From NCBI GenBank assembly GCA_035573675.1, contig DATMAB010000013.1, forward strand, positions 1-64,000: a DNA stretch of 64,000 bases. Direction: 5' to 3'. This document shows positions 8,807-16,552 of the stretch, piece by piece. The notes beneath the pieces are model-generated. The model searched no databases. It was not told the DNA's origin and saw only the letters and a program-made list of their open reading frames with translations. Both the position numbers and the translations under genes were made by a program. The number at the start of each line of letters is the position of its first letter. Position 1 is the first letter of the stretch. The DNA is from Terriglobales bacterium (GTDB lineage: Bacteria; Acidobacteriota; Terriglobia; Terriglobales; Acidobacteriaceae).

Positions 8807-8984
8807 TGCGCTCTCCGCTCTCCGCTATCCGCTTTCCGTTGTCTCACGGGTTTGGCGAAAGAAGGACTGCGGACCGCGGAAAGCGAGTCTTGAATGCGCG
8901 CTCTTCGCTATCCGCTCTCCGCTTTCCGTTGTCTCACGGGTTTTGGCGGAAGAAGGACTGCGGACCGCGGAAAGCGAGTCTTGA
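8806..8984. repeat. Tandem duplication of a hairpin repeat
   Basis: Two head-to-tail units (8806-8893 and 8894-8984, about 88 and 91 nt) share GCTATCCGC/GCTCTCCGC, TTTCCGTTGTCTCACGGG, and GAAGGACTGCGGACCGCGG followed by AAAGCGAGTCTTGA. Each unit can fold, CGCTTTCCG pairing with CGGAAAGCG. Unit 1 begins at the dprA stop, and the start codon of the next gene falls exactly where a third unit would begin. Confidence 0.8.
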
Positions 8985-9413
8985 ATGAGAAACTTCCGTG
9001 ACTTGCGCGCCTGGCAGCAGGCGCACCGTCTTACGCTCAGGTTGTATCGTGAAACGAAATCGCTTCCGAAGGATGAACTGTTCGGCTTGACCAGCCAAAT
9101 GCGTCGTGCCTGCCTGTCCATTGAAGCCAACTTGGCGGAAGGATGCGGGCGGCAAACGGATGGCGAGTTGGCGAGGTTTGGCCAGATTGCGCTCGGCTCC
9201 GCGAGCGAATTGGAATGCCACTTGCTCGTGGCCAAGGACCTCGAGTATTTGACCTCCAGCGCATACCGGACGCTCCAGGAAGAACTTGAGGACGTGCGCC
9301 GGATGCTGACGGGTCTAAGGCGGTCCCTGAACAGGTCCAGTGATGTGCCTGAGGGAACGTTGACAGGAAGTCGGAAAGCGGAGAGCGGACAGCGGAAAGC
9401 GCCTTCCAGCTAG
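8985..9413 (+). CDS. Four-helix-bundle protein (23S rRNA IVP-like)
   Basis: 142 aa. The N terminus MRNFRDLRAWQQAHRL and the middle LTSQMRRACLSIEANLAEG are the hallmark segments of the four-helix-bundle family first described from intervening sequences of 23S rRNA genes. The helices cover about residues 5-115. The last 20 residues run into repeat sequence (GCGGAAAGCGGAGAGCGG at 9371-9403), so the native C terminus may be shorter. These proteins are common in Acidobacteriota, and their molecular role is not established. The gene sits between a tandem repeat upstream and an inverted copy of the same repeat core downstream, so gene plus repeats may have moved or been copied as a unit. Confidence 0.85.
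   Translation: MRNFRDLRAWQQAHRLTLRLYRETKSLPKDELFGLTSQMRRACLSIEANLAEGCGRQTDGELARFGQIALGSASELECHLLVAKDLEYLTSSAYRTLQEELEDVRRMLTGLRRSLNRSSDVPEGTLTGSRKAESGQRKAPSS
9371..9403. repeat. Inverted copy of the CTCTCCGCTTTCCG repeat
   Basis: CGGAAAGCGGAGAGCGGAC followed by AGCGGAAAGCGCC is the reverse complement of the CGCTTTCCGCT/CTCTCCGC core at 8811-8850 and 8898-8930. It overlaps the 3' end of the four-helix-bundle gene. A further degenerate copy is at 26168-26206. Confidence 0.7.
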
Positions 9414-9458
9414 CGAGGCACGCGCGTTCCATGCTAGCTTCCTTCGAGAGGAAACGAA

Positions 9459-11999
9459 TTGCCCAAGAACCTCGTCATCGTCGAATCGCCCGCCAAGGCC
9501 AAGACGATCGAAAAGTATCTCGGCAGGGAGTACGGAGTCGAAGCGTCCTTCGGCCACGTCAAAGACCTGCCCAAGACCACGCTGGGCGTGGACGTCTCCA
9601 ACGGGTTCGAGACCGACTACGTCGTCATTCCCGGGAAGGAAAAAGTGGTGGCCAAGCTGAAGAAGCTGGCGCAGTCGGCGGCGGCCATCTACCTGGCGCC
9701 CGACCCGGACCGCGAAGGCGAAGCCATCGCCGCCCATCTGGCGGAAGAGCTCACGCCCAACGGCGGGCGCAGGAAGAAAGCCAAGAAAGCCGCCGGCGTC
9801 CCGGTGCATCGCGTCACGTTCAACGAGATCACGGCCAAGGCGGTGCGCGAGGCGTTCGCGCATCCGCGCGGGATCGACCAGCATCTGGTGGACGCGCAAC
9901 TGGCGCGCCGTGTGCTCGACCGCCTGGTGGGCTATCAGGTCTCGCCGCTGCTGTGGGACAAGGTTCGCCGCGGGCTTTCCGCCGGGCGCGTGCAGACGGT
10001 GGCGCTGCGGCTCATCGTGGAGCGCGAGCGCGAGATCAAAGCCTTCGAGAAGAAGGAGTACTGGACGCTGGACGCGCACCTGGCTGCACAGAAGCCTCCC
10101 GCGTTCGACGCGCGTTTTGTCGGCCGCGGCGAAGAAAAGATCGAGATCCCCAACGGCGAGGAAGCCACACGCCTGCGCGAGCTGCTGCAGGGGGCGGCGT
10201 GGACGGTGGCATCAGTCGAGACCAAGGAGCGCCGGCGCAGCGCGCCTCCGCCCTTCACTACCAGCAAGCTGCAGCAGGATGCGGCGCGCAAGCTGCGCTT
10301 CAGCGTGAAGCGCACCATGATGCTGGCGCAGCATCTCTACGAGGGCGTCGAACTTGGCGAAGAGGGCCTGGTCGGCCTGATCACCTATATGCGCACGGAT
10401 TCCACCCGCGTCGCGGACGATGCGCTGGGCGAAGTGCGACAGGTGATCGGCTCGGAGTTCGGGACTTCCTACCTGCCGGAGAAGCCGAACTTCTTCCGAT
10501 CGAAAAAGGGCGCGCAGGATGCGCACGAGGCTATCCGGCCGACTTCGGCGGCGCGCCACCCGGACGCCATCCGCCGGTATCTGAAGGAAGATGAATACAA
10601 GGTGTACAAGCTCATCTGGCAGCGCTTCGTGGCTTCACAGATGAATGCGGCGCTGTTCGACCAGACCAGCGTGGATATCCACGCCGCTGCCGACGGTGGA
10701 CCGTACCTGTTCCGCGTCACCGGGTCGGTGCTGAAGTTCGACGGCTTCCTGAAAGTCTACGAGGAATCGAAGGAAGGAAAGGACGAGGAAGACGAGGCGC
10801 TGAAGCACAAGCTGCCGGCGCTGACCGCCGGGCAGAAGCTCACGCTGCGCGAGCTGAAGGCCGAACAGCACTTCACCGAGCCGCCGCCCCGCTACAACGA
10901 GGCGTCGCTGGTGAAGGAGCTGGAAGAACAAGGCATCGGGCGGCCTTCCACCTACGCCACCATCCTTTCCACCATCCAGGAGCGGCAGTACGTCACCAAG
11001 ACGGGAGGAAAGTTCATCCCCACGGAGATCGGGATGGTGGTGACGGAATTGCTGGTGAAGAACTTCCCCGACATCTTCGACGTGAAGTACACGGCGCGCC
11101 TGGAAGAGGAGCTGGACGACATCGAGGAAGGCCGCGAGAAGTGGACCGACGCGCTGGAGGAGTTCTATGCCAAGTTCTCCAAGGACCTGGACTACGCCCG
11201 CGAGCACATGGAAAACGTCAAGCGGATGGAGAAACCCACCGAGGAGAAGTGCGAGCGCTGCGGCTCGCCGCTGGTCATCAAGTGGGGACGGCACGGGTCG
11301 TTCTTCGCCTGCAGCGCCTATCGCAAGGACGACCCCAACAGTTGCACGTTCACCAAGGAAAATCCCATCGCCCTGCCCGACCTGGATTCCGCCGACGACA
11401 TGCAGGAAACCTCGCACGAGGAGTACTGCGAGAACTGCGGGCGGGTGATGGTGCTCAAGCGTGGGCGCTTCGGTCAGTTCCTGGCCTGCACCGGATACCC
11501 CGAGTGCAAGACCACGCGGCGGCTCGACCAGGGCAAGCGGGTCCCCGATATCCTGACCGACGAGATCTGTCCCAAGTGCGGCCGCCACCTGGTGATCCGC
11601 CACGGCCGCTACGGCGAATTCACCTCCTGCTCGGGCTACCCCGACTGCAAGTTCATCAAACAGAACTTTATCGGGGTGAAGTGTCCGAAGTGCGGCGAAG
11701 GCGAGATCGTGGAGAAGAAGGCGCGGAGGCGGGGCAACGTGTTCTACGGCTGCTCGAACTACCCGGACTGCGACTTCACCTCCAACTGGAAGCCGCTGGC
11801 AGAGAAATGCCCGCAATGCGGCAGCCCCTACCTGGTGGAGAAGAACCTGAAGTCGGGCCCGGTGATCGCCTGCCCCAACAGCCGGCGCAGCAGCGAGGAA
11901 GAACCGGCGCGAAGGCGGCGGGGCAAGGCTGCCCCTGAGGAGACTACCCCGACCTGCACGTATTCCCGTCCGGCAACCGCCGTCACCGTAGCGGATTGA
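9459..11999 (+). CDS. topA: DNA topoisomerase I (type IA)
   Basis: 846 aa, a full-length TopA that relaxes negative supercoils. The Toprim domain occupies about residues 3-150 (IVESPAKAKTIEKYLG, with DPDREGEAI for metal binding). The catalytic tyrosine is Tyr310 in GLITYMRTDST. The C-terminal 250 residues hold a series of zinc-ribbon repeats of the CxxCG..C type (CERCGSP, CENCGRV, CPKCGRH, CPKCGEG, CPQCGSP). The start is TTG, chosen because MPKNLVIVESPAKAKT is the family N terminus and GAGAGG lies about 8 nt upstream. The last nine codons and the stop lie inside a 110-nt direct repeat, so the very C terminus has been replaced or extended by repeat DNA. Confidence 0.95.
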   Translation: MPKNLVIVESPAKAKTIEKYLGREYGVEASFGHVKDLPKTTLGVDVSNGFETDYVVIPGKEKVVAKLKKLAQSAAAIYLAPDPDREGEAIAAHLAEELTPNGGRRKKAKKAAGVPVHRVTFNEITAKAVREAFAHPRGIDQHLVDAQLARRVLDRLVGYQVSPLLWDKVRRGLSAGRVQTVALRLIVEREREIKAFEKKEYWTLDAHLAAQKPPAFDARFVGRGEEKIEIPNGEEATRLRELLQGAAWTVASVETKERRRSAPPPFTTSKLQQDAARKLRFSVKRTMMLAQHLYEGVELGEEGLVGLITYMRTDSTRVADDALGEVRQVIGSEFGTSYLPEKPNFFRSKKGAQDAHEAIRPTSAARHPDAIRRYLKEDEYKVYKLIWQRFVASQMNAALFDQTSVDIHAAADGGPYLFRVTGSVLKFDGFLKVYEESKEGKDEEDEALKHKLPALTAGQKLTLRELKAEQHFTEPPPRYNEASLVKELEEQGIGRPSTYATILSTIQERQYVTKTGGKFIPTEIGMVVTELLVKNFPDIFDVKYTARLEEELDDIEEGREKWTDALEEFYAKFSKDLDYAREHMENVKRMEKPTEEKCERCGSPLVIKWGRHGSFFACSAYRKDDPNSCTFTKENPIALPDLDSADDMQETSHEEYCENCGRVMVLKRGRFGQFLACTGYPECKTTRRLDQGKRVPDILTDEICPKCGRHLVIRHGRYGEFTSCSGYPDCKFIKQNFIGVKCPKCGEGEIVEKKARRRGNVFYGCSNYPDCDFTSNWKPLAEKCPQCGSPYLVEKNLKSGPVIACPNSRRSSEEEPARRRRGKAAPEETTPTCTYSRPATAVTVAD

Positions 12000-12082
12000 A
12001 TAATCGAACCGTCAGTTTGTGAAGGCCGGTCGAGTCTCCCACGTCTGCGCCCAACACCGGGGCGCAGACATGGGGCACCGTC
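11973..12082. repeat. 110-nt direct repeat, copy A (contains topA stop)
   Basis: Begins GCAACCGCCGTCACCG, includes CGAACCGTCAG and GTGAAGGCCGG, and ends GGGGCACCGTC. It contains the hairpin CCCACGTCTGCGCCC / GGGCGCAGACATGGG at 12038-12074. Copy B follows at 12111-12220 with only a few substitutions. Confidence 0.85.
12038..12074. terminator. Strong hairpin downstream of topA
   Basis: CCCACGTCTGCGCCC (12038-12052) pairs with GGGCGCAGACATGGG (12060-12074) with one mismatch and a 7-nt loop. There is no U-tract, so it may be a REP-like element more than a classical terminator. The same hairpin recurs at 12177-12213 and 29013-29050. Confidence 0.5.
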
Positions 12083-12110
12083 AGCCGCGCAGACAGCCGC
12101 GACGTGTCGT

Positions 12111-12220
12111 GCAACCGCCGTCACGGTCGCGGACTGAATGGTCGAACCGTCAGTCTGTGAAGGCCGGCCGAGTCTCCCCACGTCTGCGCCCAACACCGGG
12201 GCGCAGACATGGGCACCGTC
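12111..12220. repeat. 110-nt direct repeat, copy B
   Basis: Copy B of the repeat at 11973-12082, offset 138 nt, including the same hairpin at 12177-12213. Differences such as CACCGTAGCGG against CACGGTCGCGG show it is not a perfect recent duplication. Confidence 0.85.
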
Positions 12221-12283
12221 CGCGGAGGAGACGGCCGCAACGAGGTCCAGACCTGCTACACTTTGTAGCTCTCACTTACCCCC

Positions 12284-12289
12284 AGGAGG
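12284..12289 (+). promoter_or_regulatory. Consensus ribosome binding site
   Basis: AGGAGG with a 6-nt spacer to the ATG at 12296, one of the few perfect Shine-Dalgarno sequences in the window. It fixes the start of the 154-aa protein. Confidence 0.7.
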
Positions 12290-12295
12290 ATACCT

Positions 12296-12760
12296 ATGGC
12301 CAAGAAGCCGACCGCAGCCGACGCCCAGCTGGGGCTGAAGCTCTATGACCTGCGCCGCGAGACGGAGATGCGCAAGGCGCGCAACTTCATCAACTTCGAC
12401 TTCAACCCCACGACCGCCGACGAGTTCCTGAAAGTGGTCACCGCGATGGGCACGCCGGAGAACGCGTACCTGCGGCAGGTGTTCTCCTACTGGCAGATCG
12501 CGGCTTCGCTGGTGCTGCGGGGGACGCTGCATCCCGCCACGTTCGTCGACACCTGCGGCGAAGGGCTGTTCGTCTACGCCAAGTTCAAGCCGCTGCTGAA
12601 AGAGATCCGGGCCAAGTTCGATCCGGAGTTCCTGAGCAAGGTCGAACAGGTCGTGCAACAGAACAAGGAATGCCGCGAGCGCGTGGCCCACATCGAGAAG
12701 CGGATCGCGGCCTGGAAGGAAGCGCAGCAGAAAGCGTCGCGGGAAGCGGCTGCGGATTAG
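12296..12760 (+). CDS. Small conserved-looking hypothetical protein
   Basis: 154 aa, soluble, no signal peptide or membrane segment. The N-terminal half is mixed (RKARNFINFDFNP), followed by a helical middle and a charged C-terminal coiled-coil-like tail (about 110-150, rich in K, E, Q and A). The start is well supported: AGGAGG at 12284-12289 sits 6 nt before the ATG, and a TACACT hexamer lies 27 nt further upstream at 12257-12262. I do not recognise the family. Codon use matches the neighbours. Downstream is a hairpin repeat separating it from the convergent ABC transporter gene. Confidence 0.75.
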   Translation: MAKKPTAADAQLGLKLYDLRRETEMRKARNFINFDFNPTTADEFLKVVTAMGTPENAYLRQVFSYWQIAASLVLRGTLHPATFVDTCGEGLFVYAKFKPLLKEIRAKFDPEFLSKVEQVVQQNKECRERVAHIEKRIAAWKEAQQKASREAAAD

Positions 12761-12791
12761 GATTCTTCGCTCGTATCAACGTCGAAGTGCA

Positions 12792-12838
12792 GGGCTCAAG
12801 CCCCGTGTGGCATCTCGCGCAACGCGGGGCTAAAGCCC
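12792..12838. terminator. Hairpin repeat between convergent genes
   Basis: GGGCTCAAGCCCCG (12792-12805) and CGGGGCTAAAGCCC (12825-12838) pair apart from two bases. It lies between the 3' ends of two convergent genes, so it may end transcription both ways. The GGGCTAAAGCCC core recurs at 7499-7516. Confidence 0.45.
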
Positions 12839-12898
12839 GCTTTCCCACCGCTAGGGGAACTGCCAGAGCCGGTTCCAGCGAAACTCCCGAAACAGGTC

Positions 12899-13744
12899 TC
12901 AGGCGAGGTATTCGCGGATGTACTCGTCGCGCGAGGCGGCGAGCTCGCGGGCGGTGCCGTCGAAAATCTTCTTGCTGTCGCGCAGGATGAGAAACGTGGT
13001 ACGGGTTTCGCGGCGGCCGGTGCCGGCGACCGGCTTCATCTGGTTGGTTTCCGGGTCGAAGTAATGCGAGGCCATGGTGAAACCGTCCTGCAGGCGGTGG
13101 CTCACCATGAGGGCGCTGCTTTCGTAAACGTCGCGCTGCTTCACGATGAGCTCGATGATGGTGGTGGAAGTGATGGGATCAAGCCCGGCGGTGGGCGAGT
13201 CGTAGAGCAGGATCTCCGGGCGGTGCACGATGGCGCGGGCGATGGCCACGCGCCGCCGCATGCCGCCGGAGAGTTCCGACGGATACATGGTCAGCGTGTG
13301 TCCCAGCTCGACGAAGCGCAGCGCCTCTTCCACCCGCCGATGGATCTCCTCAGGCGGCAAGTCGGCTTCTTCCTGCAACCGGTAGGCCACGTTTTCCTCG
13401 ACGGTGAGCGAGTCGAAGAGCGCGCTTTCCTGGAAGACCATGCCGATCTTGCGGCGCAGCTCGAACAGGTCGTCCTCGGCGAGGGCGGTAACCTCGTGCC
13501 CCAGCACCCAGATGCGTCCGCGGTCGGGCCGCACCAGCCCCAGCACCAGCTTGAGGATGGTGGTCTTGCCGGAGCCGGCCACGCCGAACAGCACTTTGGT
13601 CTCGCCGCGCGCCACTTCGAAGGAAACGCCGTCGAGCACCAGGTTGTCCTCGAAGGCGAGCCCAACGTCCTCGAAGACAATGGCCTTGTGGACGGTCTCC
13701 CCCGCAGGCGGGAGCGGCGTTTCGCGGGCCAGGGTGGAGGGCAT
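12899..13744 (-). CDS. mlaF: MlaF-like ABC transporter ATPase
   Basis: 281 aa. It has Walker A GVAGSGKTT, the signature LSGGMRRRVAIARA and Walker B ILLYDSPTAGLDP, with the reduced-spacing layout of the Mla/Ttg2A lipid-transport ATPases. The start is the ATG at 13744, four nt after the stop of the permease gene, with GGAG about 8 nt upstream. An upstream in-frame extension overlaps the permease and is unlikely. It should energise phospholipid or lipid movement with the DUF140 permease. The C-terminal part resembles the MlaF tail. No MCE-domain (MlaD) gene lies nearby. Confidence 0.85.
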   Translation of the reverse strand: MPSTLARETPLPPAGETVHKAIVFEDVGLAFEDNLVLDGVSFEVARGETKVLFGVAGSGKTTILKLVLGLVRPDRGRIWVLGHEVTALAEDDLFELRRKIGMVFQESALFDSLTVEENVAYRLQEEADLPPEEIHRRVEEALRFVELGHTLTMYPSELSGGMRRRVAIARAIVHRPEILLYDSPTAGLDPITSTTIIELIVKQRDVYESSALMVSHRLQDGFTMASHYFDPETNQMKPVAGTGRRETRTTFLILRDSKKIFDGTARELAASRDEYIREYLA

Positions 13745-13748
13745 GGGC

Positions 13749-14531
13749 CTACATCTCCAGCCAGGTGATGAGAAAGCGGGTGACGAAAAAATTGACCGTA
13801 AGGATGAGCACCGAAGCCGCCACCACGGCTTGCGTGGTGGCACGGCCCACACCCTGAGTGCCGCCGCGCGCCGTCAGCCCGTAGTAGCAGCCCACGGTGG
13901 CGATGATGAACCCGAAGAACACCGGTTTCACCAGGCCCATAATCAGGTCCTCGGGCTCCAGCGTCTGGTAGGCGTTGGTCCAGTACTGCTGCGGATCGAG
14001 CCGCAGGACGAGCGACGACACCATGAAGCCGCCGCCCAGGCCCACCAGGTCAGAAATGATGGTGAGGAAGAAGAGCATGATGACGCTGGCGACCACGCGG
14101 GGGGTGACCAGCTTCTTGGTGGGATCGGTGCCCAGGGCGCGCATGGCGTCAATCTGCTCGGTAACCACCATGGAGCCCAGCTCGCTGGCCATGCCGCTTG
14201 CGTTGCGCCCGGCCACCATCAACCCGGTGAGCACCGGGCCCAGTTCGCGGACCATGGAAAGCGAAACCACCTGCCCGGTGAGCGAGAGCGAGCCGAACTG
14301 CTGCAGCGTTTTCGAGGTCTGCAACGCCAGCACCGCGCCGGTGAAGAAGCCCGTCAACACCACGATGGAAAGCGAGCCCACGCCGATCAAGTCGGCCTGC
14401 ATGAGCATGTCCGCCACGTAGCGCGGGTGGCGGAACAGGTTGGTCAGCGAGCGCCCCGCCAGCAGCGAATACTCCTGCACGGCCAGGACTTTCTCCTTGG
14501 CGATATCGAAGGGAGTGGCGAGCAGTTCCAT
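13749..14531 (-). CDS. mlaE: MlaE-like lipid ABC permease (DUF140)
   Basis: 260 aa from the ATG at 14531. It is an integral membrane protein of the MlaE/DUF140 family: the segments LTGFFTGAVLALQ, VRELGPVLTGLMVAGR, ELGSMVVTEQIDAMRALG and the terminal membrane helices are family signatures. It pairs with the ATPase that starts 4 nt downstream, so both are one operon. Family knowledge predicts retrograde or anterograde phospholipid transport between the two membranes. The open frame extends 86 codons upstream through repeat-like sequence; these lack family similarity and are left out. Confidence 0.88.
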   Translation of the reverse strand: MELLATPFDIAKEKVLAVQEYSLLAGRSLTNLFRHPRYVADMLMQADLIGVGSLSIVVLTGFFTGAVLALQTSKTLQQFGSLSLTGQVVSLSMVRELGPVLTGLMVAGRNASGMASELGSMVVTEQIDAMRALGTDPTKKLVTPRVVASVIMLFFLTIISDLVGLGGGFMVSSLVLRLDPQQYWTNAYQTLEPEDLIMGLVKPVFFGFIIATVGCYYGLTARGGTQGVGRATTQAVVAASVLILTVNFFVTRFLITWLEM

Positions 14532-14706
14532 GGCGAACCGGGAAATATAGCAAATCTCCCACCCCGTCGCTCCAACATCGGGAGCGACACGGGTGAAGCA
14601 CCCGGCAAGTTTGGGCAATTGCGAACTACGAATTGTGACCCATGGACAGAGAGCTGGAGAGGGCGATCCAACCAGCTTACCGGCGCACGGAAGGGCCGCA
14701 GAATCC

Positions 14707-16368
14707 CTAAGGCCGTGGGGCCGTCGCAGAAGCCGGGGCCGGAGAGGCGACGACCGGCTCTGCGGAGACGCTGATCTGCTGCTCGACATGGATGCGAAGC
14801 GTGTCTGGCGGCAGTGCGCTGTCGGTCGCTGGTTCGTCGGCGATGGAAAGCGGCAAGCGCCGGCGCAGAGCTGCGATTCGCCGGGCGGTGAGCGCAGGAT
14901 CGACGCCGGCAGGCGCGACCCACCGCGACGTGAGATCGTCGCGCTCCCGCAGCGGCTCCAGCCAGCGGCGAGCGCGCGCTACGGATGCGGCCTCGGGCAC
15001 AACCGAGCTTGCGGCAAAGGAAATCAGGTCCGCGGGTTCGTCCTCCGCCGGCGTGAGGTGGACGCGCGCGCGCAAGCGGACGCGCGAGCCGAGGTCGTGG
15101 GCCAGGGAGGCCGCGGCCACCGCCCAGGCCTGCGGGTCGCCGGGCTGCGGCGCCGAGGCCGCGACCTCGATGACGATGGAATCATCGGCCTGCCGGCCCA
15201 CCATCTGCACTTTGCCGGCAGCCAGGCCCATGGGCGGCAGCAGGGGCTGCAGCGCCGCCTCCACCTTGCCCTGCACATCGGAAAGCAGCGTGCCCGCGGT
15301 GCGGGCCAGCTCCGGCGTGGTCGAGGGGCGGATCATGGCGGAAGCCAGGAAGTCGCGCAGCCTCCGCGACTCTCCCGCCGGGTCCTCCTCGACACGAATC
15401 TGCTCCAGCCGAAGCCGGACGCGGCGTCCGAGCCTGTCGCCCAGGGCAGTTTCCACCTGGCGCACCTGAGGAAGTTCAACGTACTCGGTGGTGTGGAGGA
15501 TGGCGCTGACGGTGACGGCGTCGTCACTTACGCGGAAGTCCACGCCGCTCAACCGCGACTTGCCGGGCTGCTCCAGAGCCCGCAGCGTGGAGGAAATGGC
15601 CTGGCGCATGCGCGCCTGCGTAGCCGCCTGATAGAGCGTACGCACCAGCGGGATGGAGATGAGCGCCAGAATCACCGTCGCCGCGATGATTCGATAGCGA
15701 ACCAGCAGCTTGTGCTCGTGCTTGAGCATCGTGTGCGCCGGCCGGAAGCCGACCCAGAGGAAGATGAGGTCCGCGCTGATGACGATGGCCGTGAGGTTGG
15801 TGAAGAAGAGAAGGAAAGCGCCACCGGCGATGCCCCACTGCGCAGTCGCCAGGCCGTAGCCGACGGTGGCCAGCGGCGGCATGACTGCCGTGGCGATGGC
15901 CACTCCCGGGATGATGGTCATCCCCATCTTGCGCGAGGTGAGCGCCAGCACACCGGCCACGCCGGAGAAGAAGGCGATGAGCAAGTCCATCAGGTTGGGA
16001 TTACTGCGGGCGAGGATCTCCGGGGTGGCCTCCTTGAGCGGTGACAGCAGTGTGGCCACGGCAGCGATGGTTACTGCCTCGAGAACCGAGAAACCGACGT
16101 TGCGAACCGCCTTGCGCCCCAGATTCCACTCGGCCAGAGTGAGCGCCAGACCGCAGGAAAGAATGGGGCCCATCAGCGGCGAAATGAGCATAGCGCCGAT
16201 GATGACTGCCGGGCTGTTCACCAGCAGGCCCAGCAGGGCGATCAGGCACGACAGCACCAGCATGCCGGCATATACGGCGTCGAACTGGCGGCCCTCATAG
16301 ATGTCGCGGTAAATCTCCTCGAGGTCGCGGAACTCGGGACGGAGGCGCTGCAGCCAGGCGCGGAACAT
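14707..16368 (-). CDS. DUF389 membrane protein
   Basis: 553 aa. The N-terminal half has about six membrane helices with the DUF389 signatures NSPAVIIGAMLISPLMGPI, a helix rich in AVATLLSP, and AIATAVMPPLATVG. The C-terminal half (about 225-553) is soluble, with repeated beta-alpha units, and may be a ligand-sensing part. DUF389 proteins are widespread in bacteria with no settled function. A 175-nt gap with repeat-like GAACTACGAATTGTG sequence separates it from mlaE, so co-transcription is possible but not shown. Confidence 0.85.
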   Translation of the reverse strand: MFRAWLQRLRPEFRDLEEIYRDIYEGRQFDAVYAGMLVLSCLIALLGLLVNSPAVIIGAMLISPLMGPILSCGLALTLAEWNLGRKAVRNVGFSVLEAVTIAAVATLLSPLKEATPEILARSNPNLMDLLIAFFSGVAGVLALTSRKMGMTIIPGVAIATAVMPPLATVGYGLATAQWGIAGGAFLLFFTNLTAIVISADLIFLWVGFRPAHTMLKHEHKLLVRYRIIAATVILALISIPLVRTLYQAATQARMRQAISSTLRALEQPGKSRLSGVDFRVSDDAVTVSAILHTTEYVELPQVRQVETALGDRLGRRVRLRLEQIRVEEDPAGESRRLRDFLASAMIRPSTTPELARTAGTLLSDVQGKVEAALQPLLPPMGLAAGKVQMVGRQADDSIVIEVAASAPQPGDPQAWAVAAASLAHDLGSRVRLRARVHLTPAEDEPADLISFAASSVVPEAASVARARRWLEPLRERDDLTSRWVAPAGVDPALTARRIAALRRRLPLSIADEPATDSALPPDTLRIHVEQQISVSAEPVVASPAPASATAPRP

Positions 16369-16510
16369 GCGAACCGGAGCTTACGCGGGGGACGAGGGAA
16401 AAGTCCATCGAGGGATTTGTGATCTGCGAACTGTGAACGGCGAACTAAGAGCGGGGGCAGCGTAGTGTGACGGATGAAACGGATGAAGAGTTCAAACGGA
16501 TGGCGTGGTC

Positions 16511-16540
16511 TTGGAGGCCGCTCGGCGCAGCGGCTAGAAT
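16511..16540 (+). promoter_or_regulatory. Promoter candidate for mqnC
   Basis: TTGGAG at 16511-16516, 18 nt, then TAGAAT at 16535-16540, which ends 12 nt before the ATG. A transcript would have almost no leader. Confidence 0.4.
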
Positions 16541-16552
16541 AGCCCTCAAACC

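Noticed and set aside
8806-8988. 60-codon plus-strand frame across the tandem repeat
   Set aside because: It is a read-through of two repeat units; the codons themselves repeat.
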